DNA from: Actinomadura violacea
Lineage (GTDB): Bacteria > Actinomycetota > Actinomycetes > Streptosporangiales > Streptosporangiaceae
Reading direction: 5' to 3'
NCBI RefSeq assembly: GCF_017573465.1
Contig: NZ_JAGEPF010000019.1
Location: 62,001-126,000, forward strand
Length of the DNA: 64,000 bases
Under the pieces are notes generated by a model that searched no databases, had not been told where the DNA came from, and saw nothing but the letters and a program-made list of their open reading frames with translations. Position numbers and translations under genes: made by a program. Below are positions 33,731 through 43,242 of the stretch, in pieces (positions within the stretch are counted from its first letter, which is position 1; the number at the start of each line of letters is the position of its first letter).

Positions 33731-34402
33731 GTGTCCAGGCACATCCCGACCGAGAGGGCCGTGGCGCTGCGCGCCCGGCTCAGCCGCGCCCGCCTCTACC
33801 TCTGCACGGACGCGAGGGAGCGGCAGGGCGACCTGCCCGCGTTCCTGGACGCGGTGCTCGGCAACGGCGTCGACATCGTCCAGCTCCGGCAGAAGGGCCT
33901 GGAGGCCCGGCAGGAGATGGGGTACCTGGAGGTGTTCCGGGCGGCGTGCGAGCGGCACGGGGCGCTGCTGGCGGTCAACGACCGCGCCGACGTCGCCCGC
34001 GCGGTCGGCGCCGACGTGCTGCACCTCGGGCAGGACGACCTGCCGGTCCCGGCCGCCCGCGAGATCGTCGGCGGGGACGTGCTGATCGGCCGGTCCACGC
34101 ACTCCGACGAGCAGGCGTCCGCGGCGTCCGCGGAGCCGGGCGTGGACTACTTCTGCGCGGGCCCGGTGTGGCCCACGCCGACCAAGCCGGGACGGCCCGC
34201 GCCCGGCCCGAAGCTGCTGGAGTACGTGGCGGCGCAGCGCCAGCCCCGGCCCTGGTTCGGGATCGGCGGCATCGACCTCGGCAACCTCGGCGAGGTGCTG
34301 GAGGCGGGCGCCGAGCGCGTCGTGGTCGTCCGGGCGATCACCGAGGCCGCCGACCCGGGCGCCGCTGCCGCGGAGTTCGCGCGCCGCCTCCCCGCCGCCT
34401 GA
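33731..34402 (+). CDS. thiE: Thiamine phosphate synthase
   Basis: This 223-residue barrel enzyme joins the pyrimidine and thiazole halves of thiamine. Family blocks are ARLYLCTDA, VDIVQLRQKG, LLAVNDRADVA, LHLGQDDLPV, IGRSTHSDEQ, DYFCAGPVWPTPTK and WFGIGGID. GTG 33731 has a GAAAGGAAA ribosome binding site. No TPP riboswitch precedes it, unlike the thiO operon 2 kb away. Confidence 0.94.
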   Translation: MSRHIPTERAVALRARLSRARLYLCTDARERQGDLPAFLDAVLGNGVDIVQLRQKGLEARQEMGYLEVFRAACERHGALLAVNDRADVARAVGADVLHLGQDDLPVPAAREIVGGDVLIGRSTHSDEQASAASAEPGVDYFCAGPVWPTPTKPGRPAPGPKLLEYVAAQRQPRPWFGIGGIDLGNLGEVLEAGAERVVVVRAITEAADPGAAAAEFARRLPAA

Positions 34403-34459
34403 GGCGGGCGACGGGGATCACGGTGCGGGCGGCCGCCCCGATGACCGACAATGGGGATC

Positions 34460-34621
34460 ATGAGCGTGGGACCCGACGACGACCGGCCCGTCGACCTCGG
34501 CGAGGACCTGGAGATCCTGCCGGACCAGACCTCCGACGACACCGACGCCGGCTGGGGCGAGTGGCGCGGCGGCGGCGATGACGACGCGCGGCTGATCGAG
34601 GAGCGCCCGCCGCACTGGTGA
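34460..34621 (+). CDS. Small acidic conserved protein (53 residues)
   Basis: The frame encodes a very acidic peptide with blocks RPVDLGEDLEILPDQ, TDAGWGEW and a terminal LIEERPPHW. I recall similar short proteins (VDLGEDLEVLPDQT followed by RPPH) between thiE and kinase genes in other actinomycetes, which supports a real gene. GGGGATC precedes the ATG. It ends six bases before the convergent kinase gene. Function unknown. Confidence 0.7.
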   Translation: MSVGPDDDRPVDLGEDLEILPDQTSDDTDAGWGEWRGGGDDDARLIEERPPHW

Positions 34622-34627
34622 GCGCCG

Positions 34628-35743
<1,116 letters not shown>

Positions 35744-35829
35744 GGGGGGACTCCGACTCGGCGGGGACGGACGAAGAATTCCTCATTTGTACCTTGTCAC
35801 CCCGGGCCGGGGCAGCGGAACCCCGATCT

Positions 35830-38034
35830 TCACCGCGCGGTGCACGTCCCGAAGGACCCCGTCTGCTCGATGCCGCGCTCGGAGCCGCCGACCATCGCCT
35901 TGTAGCAGCCGGCCGCGACCTTCCACGCCTTCGCGCCCTGGTTCCAGTACGCCAGGGACCGCGAGGTCAGCGGGAACGTCACGCGCTTGCTCTGGCCCGG
36001 GGCCAGCTGCACCTTGGCGTAGCCCTTGAGCTGCCGGGGCGGCTGCGGGACGTCCACGCCGGGCGAGGGCAGCCCGAGGTACAGCTGCGGGACGGCGGTC
36101 CCCGCGCGGGTGCCGGTGTTGGTCACCGTGACCTGCACCGACGTGGACGACGCGGTGAGCCCGCTGTACTTGAACGTCGTGTACGACAGCCCGTACCCGA
36201 ACGGGTACGCGGGCGTGAGGCCCCTGGTGTCGTAGTGCCGGTAGCCGACCATGACGCCCTCGGAGAACGTGACGGTCTTGTTCACGCCGGGGAACTGGGC
36301 CGGGTTCCCGGCGGTGGGCGCGTCGTTCTCGGCGGCGGGGAAGGTGACGGGCAGCCGCCCGCCCGGGTCCACGTCCCCGTACAGGACGCGGGCCAGCGCG
36401 TTCCCGCCCTGCTGGCCCGGGTACCAGGCCTCGACGATCCCCTTCACCTGGTTCCGCCACGGGGTCAGCACGGCCCCGCCGGTCTGCAGCACGACGATCG
36501 TGTTGGGGTTGGCCTTGGCGACCGCGCCGATCAGCGCGTCCTGGTCGCCGCGCAGGGGGTCGCCGCACTTGAGCGTCAGGCAGGAGCGGTCGAAGAACTC
36601 GCCCTCGCTGTCGGTGGCGAACACGATCGCGACGTCGGCCTTGCGGGCCGCGTCGGCTGCTGCGCCCGCGTTGTCGCCGTTGTCGAACGTGATCTTCGTT
36701 CCGGAGCCGGCGCGGCGCGCGAGGCCGTCCTGCGCGCTGACGGACGCGAACGGCACGACGTTCGCCGACCCCGTCCCGCTCTGGCTCTGCCGCGCCGCCC
36801 GCCCGATCAGCGCGATCGACGACGGCGACCTCAGCGGCAGGATCCCGCCCGCGTTGCGCAGCAGCGTGATCCCGCCCTCCTCGATCGTCCGCGCGGCGGT
36901 CTCGCTCGCCGTCCGGTCGATCGCCGCGAGGTCGTTCGGGTACGCGGCCCGGTCGAACACCCCGAACGCGAACATCGTCCGCAGCACGTTGCGGACGTGC
37001 CCGTCGATCGTGGCCTGCGTCACCTTCTTCTGCGCGACCGCCATCTTCAGCAGGAACGCGTTGTACTTCATGCCGATCGGCAGTTCCATGTCGAGCCCGC
37101 CGTTCGCGGCGGCCACGGTGTCCTGCACGGCGGTGTGGTCGGACGGCACGAACCCCTTGAAGCCCCACTCCGACCGCAGGATCCCGTTCAGGACACCGCC
37201 GTCCTGGCAGGCCCAGCGGCCGTTGAGCTTCCCGAACCCGCACATGACGGTGGCCGCGCCGCCCTGCTTCACCGCCGCCTCGAACGGCGGCAGGTAGACC
37301 TCGCGCAGCGTCCGCGGGTCGACCTTCATGTCCAGCGACAGCCGGTCGCTCTCCTGGGTGTAGACGGCCAGGTGCTTGACCGACGCCATCACGCCCTGCG
37401 CCTGCGCGCCGCGGATCCACTCCGCGCCGAGCCCGGACGACAGGTACGGGTCCTCGCCGAAGCCCTCGAACGAGCGGCCGTTGCGCGGCGCGCGCAGCAC
37501 GTCCACGGTCGGCCCGAAGATCAGGTCGTTGCCGCGGTGCTTGGCCTCCCAGCCGACCGTCCCGCCGTACAGCCGCGCCGCCGCCGGGTCGAACCCGGCG
37601 GCCAGCGAGATCGGCGCGGGCAGCCGGGTCGCCTTGCCCTGCCGGACCCCCGCCGGGCCGTCGGCCATGTAGACCGGCGGGATCCCGAGCCGCGGAACGC
37701 CGTTGTTGGTGTCGGCGTGCGCGGTGTCGATGAATCCGCCGAGCGGGCCGCCGAGCGGGTCGTCCGACGCGAGCATCGCGATCTTCTCGTCGTCGGTCAT
37801 CTTCGCCATCAGCAGCGCGGTCCGGCGGTCCGCGCCGAGCGCGGTGTCGCACCAGGGCCGCTGCGCCGGGTCGCCGCAGCGGGTCTGCGCGGCGTCCGCC
37901 GGGACGGCGCCGGAGAGCGGCGCCGCGAGCGCGAGCACCGACACCAGCGCCGCCGCGGCCGGCGTCCAGCGCCCCGTCCGACGCCCCGCCGAGGGCGCCG
38001 CCGAGTGCCCCGTCCTTCGTCCGGTGCGCCGCAT
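35830..38034 (-). CDS. Secreted glycoside hydrolase family 3 (beta-glucosidase type)
   Basis: The 734-residue enzyme has a Sec signal peptide (Arg-rich start, AAALVSVLALAAPLSGAVPA, likely cut near ADAA), the GH3 N-domain (GFIDTAHADTNNGVPRLGIP, MADGPAGVRQG, GFGEDPYLSSGLGAEWIRG), the nucleophile Asp in KGFVPSDHTAVQD, the C-domain with HYDTRGLTPAYPFGYGLSYT, and a terminal fibronectin III-like domain. It probably removes beta-glucosyl or related residues from oligosaccharides or glycosides. Its ATG overlaps the stop of the upstream gene (TGATG), so translation is coupled. Confidence 0.9.
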   Translation of the reverse strand: MRRTGRRTGHSAAPSAGRRTGRWTPAAAALVSVLALAAPLSGAVPADAAQTRCGDPAQRPWCDTALGADRRTALLMAKMTDDEKIAMLASDDPLGGPLGGFIDTAHADTNNGVPRLGIPPVYMADGPAGVRQGKATRLPAPISLAAGFDPAAARLYGGTVGWEAKHRGNDLIFGPTVDVLRAPRNGRSFEGFGEDPYLSSGLGAEWIRGAQAQGVMASVKHLAVYTQESDRLSLDMKVDPRTLREVYLPPFEAAVKQGGAATVMCGFGKLNGRWACQDGGVLNGILRSEWGFKGFVPSDHTAVQDTVAAANGGLDMELPIGMKYNAFLLKMAVAQKKVTQATIDGHVRNVLRTMFAFGVFDRAAYPNDLAAIDRTASETAARTIEEGGITLLRNAGGILPLRSPSSIALIGRAARQSQSGTGSANVVPFASVSAQDGLARRAGSGTKITFDNGDNAGAAADAARKADVAIVFATDSEGEFFDRSCLTLKCGDPLRGDQDALIGAVAKANPNTIVVLQTGGAVLTPWRNQVKGIVEAWYPGQQGGNALARVLYGDVDPGGRLPVTFPAAENDAPTAGNPAQFPGVNKTVTFSEGVMVGYRHYDTRGLTPAYPFGYGLSYTTFKYSGLTASSTSVQVTVTNTGTRAGTAVPQLYLGLPSPGVDVPQPPRQLKGYAKVQLAPGQSKRVTFPLTSRSLAYWNQGAKAWKVAAGCYKAMVGGSERGIEQTGSFGTCTAR

Positions 38035-38576
38035 CAGTGCCCCTCCTCGTCCTGGACGCGCAGCGCGTTCAGCGCGAAGGCGACCATGTGGTAGTGCCCG
38101 ATGAGCATCACCAGCTCGATCAGCTCCCGCTCGCCGAACCGGGCGGACAGCGCCGCCCACGTCGCGTCGGTGAGCGTGCTGCGCTCGTTCAGCTCGTCCG
38201 CCGCCGTCAGGACCATCAGGTCGTCGTCGGACCAGCCGTGGTCGTCCAAGGGCAGCCGGAGCGCCGCGATCTCGGGCTCGGTCAGGCCCGCGGCGAGCGC
38301 GAGCCGGCGGTGGTGCCCCCACTCATAGGCGCAGTCCCGCAGGTGCGCGGTGCGCATGATCGCCAGCTCCCGGTCGCGGTCGCCGAGTAGGCCCTTCATC
38401 AGCAGCGCCGTGCCGAGGCCGATCCACTTCTCGAACAGCCTCGGGTGCCGGCCGAGGGTGGTGAAGACGTTCAGCGGGCCGGTCGTCGCGGCCACGGCCC
38501 GCAGCGTGCCGTCCCACTCCGCCTCGGGCAGCGGGGCGAGGCGCGGCGCGCGCTCCCCGGGAATGTCTGCGCACAT
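38034..38576 (-). CDS. Carboxymuconolactone decarboxylase (AhpD-like) family protein
   Basis: The 180-residue helical protein shows the CMD-family pattern: LNVFTTLGRHPRLFEKW, RELAIMRTAHLRDCAYEW followed by GHHRRLALAAGL, and ELIELVMLIGHYHMVAFALN near the end. The AhpD-type CxxC motif is reduced to one Cys, so peroxidase activity is unlikely. It is translationally coupled to the GH3 gene, which suggests a shared pathway such as breakdown of an aromatic glycoside; this is context only. Confidence 0.83.
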   Translation of the reverse strand: MCADIPGERAPRLAPLPEAEWDGTLRAVAATTGPLNVFTTLGRHPRLFEKWIGLGTALLMKGLLGDRDRELAIMRTAHLRDCAYEWGHHRRLALAAGLTEPEIAALRLPLDDHGWSDDDLMVLTAADELNERSTLTDATWAALSARFGERELIELVMLIGHYHMVAFALNALRVQDEEGH

Positions 38577-38589
38577 GGCGACATTTCTG

Positions 38590-38603
38590 CCACCAAATGG
38601 TGG
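38590..38603. promoter_or_regulatory. Operator-like dyad CCACCAAATGGTGG
   Basis: This perfect 6+2+6 dyad lies 13 bases upstream of the CMD-GH3 start and just downstream of a TAGCAC -10-like box (38608-38613, minus strand), where the mRNA would begin. A repressor bound here would block the operon. The regulator is not encoded nearby. Confidence 0.45.
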
Positions 38604-38702
38604 GACGGTGCTACCCCATCAGCCCCACTTGGCCGGATTGTTACATTTCGATCACGTGTGCCACGTGCGTCCGGAGGCGTCCCGGGACGCCGGCGGGACG
38701 GG

Positions 38703-39812
38703 TCAGGTGCGCCGGGCGGTGGCGGCGATCGCCAGCTCCGCGAGCGCGTCCCGGGCGTCCTCGGCGACCGGCGCGCCCGCCAGCGCCCGGCCGACCTCGT
38801 CCAGGTAGCCGTCGATCATCGCCTCGCAGGCCGCGAGGCCGCCGGTCTCCTCGATGATCGTGCGCGCCTCGTCCACGCCGGGACGGTCCAGCTCCGGGTC
38901 GCCGAGCCGCCGCTCCAGCGCCGCCGCCTGCGCGTCCGTGGCGCGTTCCAGGGTGAGCGCGACCAGCACCGTCCGCTTGCCCTCGCGCAGGTCGTCGCCC
39001 GCCGGCTTGCCCGTCTCGGCGGGGTCGCCGAACACGCCGAGCACGTCGTCGCGCAGCTGGAAGGCGATGCCGAGCGGCAGGCCGTAGCCGGTGAGCGCGG
39101 CGGTCACCCGCGGGTCCGCGCCGGCCAGCGCGGCGCCGAGGTGCAGCGGGCGCTCGACCGTGTACTTTGCGCTCTTGAACTCCACCACGCGCAGCGCGGT
39201 CTCGGCCGTCGCGCCGCCGCGGGTGCCCTCGAGCATGTCGAGGTACTGGCCGCACATGACCTCGGTGCGCATCAGGTCGTAGACGGTTCGGCCGCGGCTC
39301 CGCCGCTCCTCGTCCAGCCCGCACGTCTCGAACATCTCGCTCGACCAGGACAGGCACAGGTCGCCCAACAGGATCGCGGTGCCGGTGCCGAACGGCCCGG
39401 CGGCGCCCGGCCAGCCGTGCGCCCGGTGCAGCGCCTCGAACCTGCGGTGCACCGACGGCTGCCCGCGCCGGGTGTCGCTGGAGTCCATCACGTCGTCGTG
39501 GATCAGCGCGCTCGCCTGGAGCAGCTCCAGGGACGCCGCCGCGTGCACGATCGCCGGGTCGTCGGTGCCGCCGCCGGCCGCGCGCCAGCCCCAGTAGCAG
39601 AACGCGGGGCGCAGCCGCTTGCCCCCCGCGAGCAGCGCGTCCAGCGCCGACAACAGCGGCCCGAGGTCGTCGCTGATGGCCAGCAGGCCGGGGCGCTGGC
39701 GGTCGACGAACGCCGGCAGGGCCTCGTCGACCTGCTTGCGGATGCGGCTCCAGGACGAGTGGAGCGAGCCGGGGGATGCGATGGGTCGTCCTCCCGCGGG
39801 CAGGCTTGGCAT
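38703..39812 (-). CDS. Polyprenyl diphosphate synthase (trans-isoprenyl type)
   Basis: This 369-residue enzyme elongates allylic diphosphates with isopentenyl diphosphate. It has GGKRLRPAFCYW, the first Asp-rich motif in ALIHDDVMDSSDTRRG, GDLCLSW, KSAKYTVERP and the second Asp-rich motif in FQLRDDVLGVFGD. Product length (C15-C20 or longer) cannot be told reliably. ATG 39812 has no ribosome binding site; TACGAT (39820-39825) lies seven bases upstream, so the mRNA is probably leaderless. Confidence 0.9.
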   Translation of the reverse strand: MPSLPAGGRPIASPGSLHSSWSRIRKQVDEALPAFVDRQRPGLLAISDDLGPLLSALDALLAGGKRLRPAFCYWGWRAAGGGTDDPAIVHAAASLELLQASALIHDDVMDSSDTRRGQPSVHRRFEALHRAHGWPGAAGPFGTGTAILLGDLCLSWSSEMFETCGLDEERRSRGRTVYDLMRTEVMCGQYLDMLEGTRGGATAETALRVVEFKSAKYTVERPLHLGAALAGADPRVTAALTGYGLPLGIAFQLRDDVLGVFGDPAETGKPAGDDLREGKRTVLVALTLERATDAQAAALERRLGDPELDRPGVDEARTIIEETGGLAACEAMIDGYLDEVGRALAGAPVAEDARDALAELAIAATARRT

Positions 39813-39819
39813 GCCCGTG

Positions 39820-39825
39820 ATCGTA
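39820..39825 (-). promoter_or_regulatory. -10 box (TACGAT) of the polyprenyl synthase gene
   Basis: TACGAT lies seven bases before the ATG on the minus strand; leaderless transcription is likely. Confidence 0.5.
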
Positions 39826-39994
39826 TCCAGCCGGACGGAATCGACCGGTCGGCTATTGAGCGATATGTCAGTTCATCCTAGGAAATGAGGGCAATACGGT
39901 GGTGCGGACGTGTGCAGGATCACGCGTAACGGACATGGGTGCCGGCCGCCGCCGCGCGGCCCGCACGGGCCGGAGCCCGCGCCCGGCCCCACTG

Positions 39995-40000
39995 TAGGCT
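39995..40000 (+). promoter_or_regulatory. -10 box (TAGGCT) of metF
   Basis: TAGGCT lies six bases before the metF ATG, leaving no room for a normal ribosome binding site. Confidence 0.55.
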
Positions 40001-40006
40001 TGGGGA

Positions 40007-40942
40007 ATGCGACCCGTACGTCCCGACCGGCCCCCGACCGTCCGCGAGCTGCTGGCCTCGGGCGAGCGGTCGTTCTCCTTCGAGTTCTTCCCGCCCAAGA
40101 CCGACAAGGGCGCGCGGAACCTGTGGCGTACGATCCGCGAGCTGGAGCCCCTGCACCCGACGTTCGTGTCGGTCACCTACGGGGCTGGCGGCGGCACCCG
40201 CGACACGACCGTCGACATCGTCGAGCGCATCGCCACCGACACCACCCTCACCCCGGTCGCGCACTTCACCGCCGTCGACCACTCCCAGGCCGAGCTGCGC
40301 AACCTCATCGGCCGGTTCGCCGCCGCCGGCGTCCGCAACGTGCTCGCGCTGCGCGGCGACCCGCCCGGCGACCCGATGGGGGAGTGGGTCAAGCACCCCG
40401 AAGGCGTCGAGTACGCCGCCGAGCTCGTCCGCATGATCCGCTCCTACGGCGACTTCAGCGTCGGCGTCGCCGCGTTCCCCTACAAGCACCCGCGCTCGCC
40501 CGACATCGAGAGCGACACCCGCTACTTCGTCGAGAAGTGCCGCGCCGGCGCCGACTACGCGATCACGCAGATGTTCTTCCGCGCCGACGACTACCTGCGG
40601 CTCCGCGACCGGGTCGCCGCCACCGGCTGCGCGACGCCGATCATCCCCGGGATCATGCCGGTCACCAAGTACAGCACCATCGAGCGGTCCGAGCAGCTGT
40701 CCGGCGCGCCGTTCCCGCCCGAGGTCAGGGCCCGCTTCGACGCCGTCGCCGACGACCCCGAAGCGGTCCGCCGGCTCGGCATCCAGCACGCCGCCGACCT
40801 GTGCCGCGACCTGCTCGACGAGGGCGCGCCCGGCATCCACTTCATCACCTTCAACCAGTCGACCGCGACGCGCGAGGTCTACGGGCTGCTGGAGGCCGGC
40901 GGGTACGGCGCCAAGGGCAGCGTCCCGCCCATGACCGCGTAG
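40007..40942 (+). CDS. metF: Methylenetetrahydrofolate reductase
   Basis: This 311-residue FAD enzyme reduces 5,10-methylene-THF to 5-methyl-THF for methionine synthesis. Blocks are SFEFFPPKTDKG, FVSVTYGAGGGTRD, LALRGDPPGD, VAAFPYKHPRSPD, AITQMFFRADDYL and IIPGIMPVTKY. Length is normal. The gene is preceded by a TAGGCT box at leaderless distance. Its 3' end overlaps the convergent GNAT gene by 64 bases. Confidence 0.94.
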   Translation: MRPVRPDRPPTVRELLASGERSFSFEFFPPKTDKGARNLWRTIRELEPLHPTFVSVTYGAGGGTRDTTVDIVERIATDTTLTPVAHFTAVDHSQAELRNLIGRFAAAGVRNVLALRGDPPGDPMGEWVKHPEGVEYAAELVRMIRSYGDFSVGVAAFPYKHPRSPDIESDTRYFVEKCRAGADYAITQMFFRADDYLRLRDRVAATGCATPIIPGIMPVTKYSTIERSEQLSGAPFPPEVRARFDAVADDPEAVRRLGIQHAADLCRDLLDEGAPGIHFITFNQSTATREVYGLLEAGGYGAKGSVPPMTA

Positions 40943-41481
40943 CGGGGCCCGCCGCCGGGGAACTCGAAGTCGCTCAGCAGGTCGACCATCCCGACCGAGC
41001 GGTACAGGTGCCGGGCCGGCGTCTCGGGCCGCCTGTCCAGCGTCGACAGCACGACCGTCCGCTCCGGGCGGCCCTCGCACAGCGACGTCAGCAGGGCGCG
41101 CCCGAGCCCCCGGCCCTGCGCCTGCGGGTGCACGTGCAGTTCGGCGACCTCGAACGAGTCGTCCATCCACGTCGCGGCGTGCTCCTCGCCGCCGAGGTCG
41201 GCGAGCGCCTGGTGCACCACGTCGTGCCACCACTGCCCGCGCGCGCCCCGGAACCCGTAGGCGAACCCGTGGACCGGTCCCGGCAGGCCGGGCAGCGCGC
41301 CGCGCCGCTCCGCGACGAACGCGCGGAACGAGGGGTAGGCGGCGTGCCGCTCCATGATCGTGTGCCGGCCCGGCAGCTGCTCGTCCGGCGGCTCCATCGC
41401 GGCCCGGTACACCTCCAGCATGGGGTTGAGCCGGCGTAGGAAGGCGCGTTCGTCGATCTCGCGCAGCTTCGGGTCCCTCAC
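40879..41481 (-). CDS. GNAT-family N-acetyltransferase
   Basis: The 200-residue protein has the GNAT core: strand 4 FEVAELHVHP followed by the acetyl-CoA loop QAQGRGLGRALLTSLCEG, then TVVLSTLDRRPETPARHLY. The C-terminus (LLSDFEFPGGGPRYAVMG) is typical, so the overlap with the metF 3' end is real. The start GTG 41481 has no ribosome binding site but lies seven bases from TAGTCT (41489-41494), suggesting a leaderless mRNA. Substrate unknown. Confidence 0.85.
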   Translation of the reverse strand: MRDPKLREIDERAFLRRLNPMLEVYRAAMEPPDEQLPGRHTIMERHAAYPSFRAFVAERRGALPGLPGPVHGFAYGFRGARGQWWHDVVHQALADLGGEEHAATWMDDSFEVAELHVHPQAQGRGLGRALLTSLCEGRPERTVVLSTLDRRPETPARHLYRSVGMVDLLSDFEFPGGGPRYAVMGGTLPLAPYPPASSSP

Positions 41482-41491
41482 CCGACAGAGA

Positions 41492-41824
41492 CTAGACCCG
41501 CGAGGTGGTCCGCTGCGTGGACGACAGACGGTCGTAGATGTCCCAGAGGATCCGGTCGGCCGCCTTCTGCAGCGCCCCGCGTTGCCCATCGAGCTGCCCG
41601 CCCCACGCGCGCGCCTCCGGCCCGAGCCACGCGTCGGTCGACCCGAGCGTCCGCACCGGCGGGTCCAGGGCCCGCCGGACGCCGTCGATGCTGCCGTAGG
41701 CGTCGGCGTACGCGTGGTACAGCTGCTCGTACTCGGGGTTCGGCTGCTCCCCGGGCGGCAGCTGGGCGGCCCCGGCGGCGGTGTACGGCGGGGGCAGGCT
41801 CCCCGGAGGCGGCGGAGCGGCCAT
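41492..41824 (-). CDS. Small WXG100-like protein
   Basis: The 110-residue protein has a Pro-rich start (PPPPGSLPPP) and a helical region with W-x-GP-x-A-x-x-W (WLGPEARAW), a trait of WXG100/ESAT-6-like proteins of actinomycetes. Its start is 12 bases downstream of the preceding gene's stop, so the two form a pair. No ESX secretion genes are seen in the window. Function unknown. Confidence 0.65.
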   Translation of the reverse strand: MAAPPPPGSLPPPYTAAGAAQLPPGEQPNPEYEQLYHAYADAYGSIDGVRRALDPPVRTLGSTDAWLGPEARAWGGQLDGQRGALQKAADRILWDIYDRLSSTQRTTSRV

Positions 41825-41836
41825 GGCGACCTCACA

Positions 41837-42808
41837 TCAGGCGACGTTGCTCGGTGTGCTCTTCGGGATGCTCGGTGTGCTCTTCGGGGTGCTCGGTGTG
41901 CTCGTCGGGGTGCTCGCGGGGTGCTGCGGGGCGCCCGGGCGGTGCGGGGTGCCGTGCCCGTCGGGCGGGGCGGCCTCGGCGTGCATCGTGCCGTCCAGAT
42001 GCAGCCGGGCGACGGCCTCGCGGGTCCGGGCGCTCAGGTCGGCTTCGGTGACGACCAGCACCGCCGACGGACGCACCCCGGCCCGGCCGGCCTCCGCCAG
42101 GAACGTCCGCAGCCACTTCACGTCCATCGTCATGTGATGGCTCGACGTGCCGAGCGACTCCCGGATCGCCTTCAGCCGCGCCGCGTCGCCGTGCGCCGCC
42201 CCGACCAGGCCGGCGGCGCCCGCCGGCCCGAGCCGCGCGTACAGCGTCTCGGTGTAGTCGGGATCGCCGGCGTCGGCCTTCAACCGCCTCCACACCGCGT
42301 CCGGGACGGCCTTCCCGCCCCGGACGGCGGCGGCGACGGCCAGCGCGTCCGCCCGGGCCGCCTTCTGCGCCGCCGGACGGTCCGGGTACCCGCCGAGGTC
42401 GCCGGCGCCGTGCGGCGTCGGCGCGACCTTGTGCACCGGGGACGTCCGGCTCGGCGGACGCACCGGACGGGGCGTCCCGCCCGGCGGCCCGCCGGTCCGC
42501 TTCGGGGCCGGCGCCGGCCTCGGCACGGGCGGGGTGTCCACCCCGCCGCCGGGGTCGGGGTGGGTGATCGCGAAGTTGTAGCGCCGCTCGAGCATTCCGA
42601 GCTGGCCGGACACCCAGTGCGCCACCTGGTCGGCCTGCCGGTACCCGGCCTGCGACACCCCGGCCGGCGGGCGGTGCCCGTTCAGCCAGCCGGAGATCGC
42701 GGCCTGCGCGTCGCGCAACTGCTTGATCACCTGGGCGAGCGCGGGCGGGTCGATGCCCCGGAAGGCCGGGTCGCCGGCGGCCGGGCCGGTGCGCATCTGC
42801 GCCGTCAT
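41837..42808 (-). CDS. Hypothetical protein with WXG100-like N-terminus and Thr/Pro/Ser repeat tail
   Basis: The 323-residue protein begins with a helical hairpin-like region (ALAQVIKQLRDAQAAISGWL, QADQVAHWVSGQLGMLERR), has a Pro-rich linker, a soluble central domain (LAVAAAVRGGKAVPDAVWRRL to RTREAVARLHLDGTM) and ends in a tail built from repeats like STPKSTPS. The tail is encoded by 21-bp tandem repeats. It forms a pair with the small WXG100-like gene downstream. No function can be assigned. Confidence 0.65.
   Translation of the reverse strand: MTAQMRTGPAAGDPAFRGIDPPALAQVIKQLRDAQAAISGWLNGHRPPAGVSQAGYRQADQVAHWVSGQLGMLERRYNFAITHPDPGGGVDTPPVPRPAPAPKRTGGPPGGTPRPVRPPSRTSPVHKVAPTPHGAGDLGGYPDRPAAQKAARADALAVAAAVRGGKAVPDAVWRRLKADAGDPDYTETLYARLGPAGAAGLVGAAHGDAARLKAIRESLGTSSHHMTMDVKWLRTFLAEAGRAGVRPSAVLVVTEADLSARTREAVARLHLDGTMHAEAAPPDGHGTPHRPGAPQHPASTPTSTPSTPKSTPSIPKSTPSNVA
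41849..41911. repeat. Three tandem 21-bp repeats in the tail of the hypothetical gene
   Basis: Units at 41849-41869, 41870-41890 and 41891-41911 differ by only one or two bases and code (minus strand) for a heptapeptide of Ser, Thr, Pro and Lys. Copy number probably varies between strains. Confidence 0.8.
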
Positions 42809-42880
42809 CGCCCCTCCCGGACGTCACTCATCGCCGTCGTGGAACGCCGCAGCGTCCCGATCCCCAGAATCACACCCGCA

Positions 42881-43231
42881 TCAGCGGCTGTCGAGGGCCT
42901 TCCTGACGGACTCGGGGTCGCGCGCCACCACGGCCTCCCCGCCGGTCAGCACGATCGGCCGCTGGATCAGCACCGGGTTCGCCACCATGACCTCGATCCA
43001 CCGGGCGCGGTCGTGCTCGAGGTCCGTCAGGCCGAGCTCCTTGGCGACCGGCTCGTTCAGGCGCGCCACGTCCCACGGCTCCGCGCCGATGCGGGTCAGC
43101 ACCGCGTCCAGCTCCTCGGCCGTGGGCGGCTCGTCCAGGTAGCGCCGCTCGGTGTACTCCACGCCCGCCTCGTCCAGCGCGGCCTTGGCGGCGCGGCTCT
43201 TCGAGCAGCGGGGGTTGTGCCAGATCTCCAT
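42881..43231 (-). CDS. ArsC/Spx-family (glutaredoxin-type arsenate reductase-like) protein
   Basis: The 116-residue thioredoxin-fold protein has the ArsC N-terminus IWHNPRCSKSRAAK with one catalytic Cys, then EYTERRYLDEPP and the Arg-containing PVLIQRPIVL segment near the C-terminus. It belongs to the YffB/ArsC branch; arsenate reduction is not certain, as no ars genes are nearby. It starts 11 bases after the YbaK-like gene and is probably co-transcribed with it. Confidence 0.85.
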   Translation of the reverse strand: MEIWHNPRCSKSRAAKAALDEAGVEYTERRYLDEPPTAEELDAVLTRIGAEPWDVARLNEPVAKELGLTDLEHDRARWIEVMVANPVLIQRPIVLTGGEAVVARDPESVRKALDSR

Positions 43232-43242
43232 GTTCGGCCCTC

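Noticed and set aside
41849..41911. CRISPR-like array
   Set aside because: The repeats are contiguous 21-bp units without spacers and lie in frame inside a protein-coding gene.
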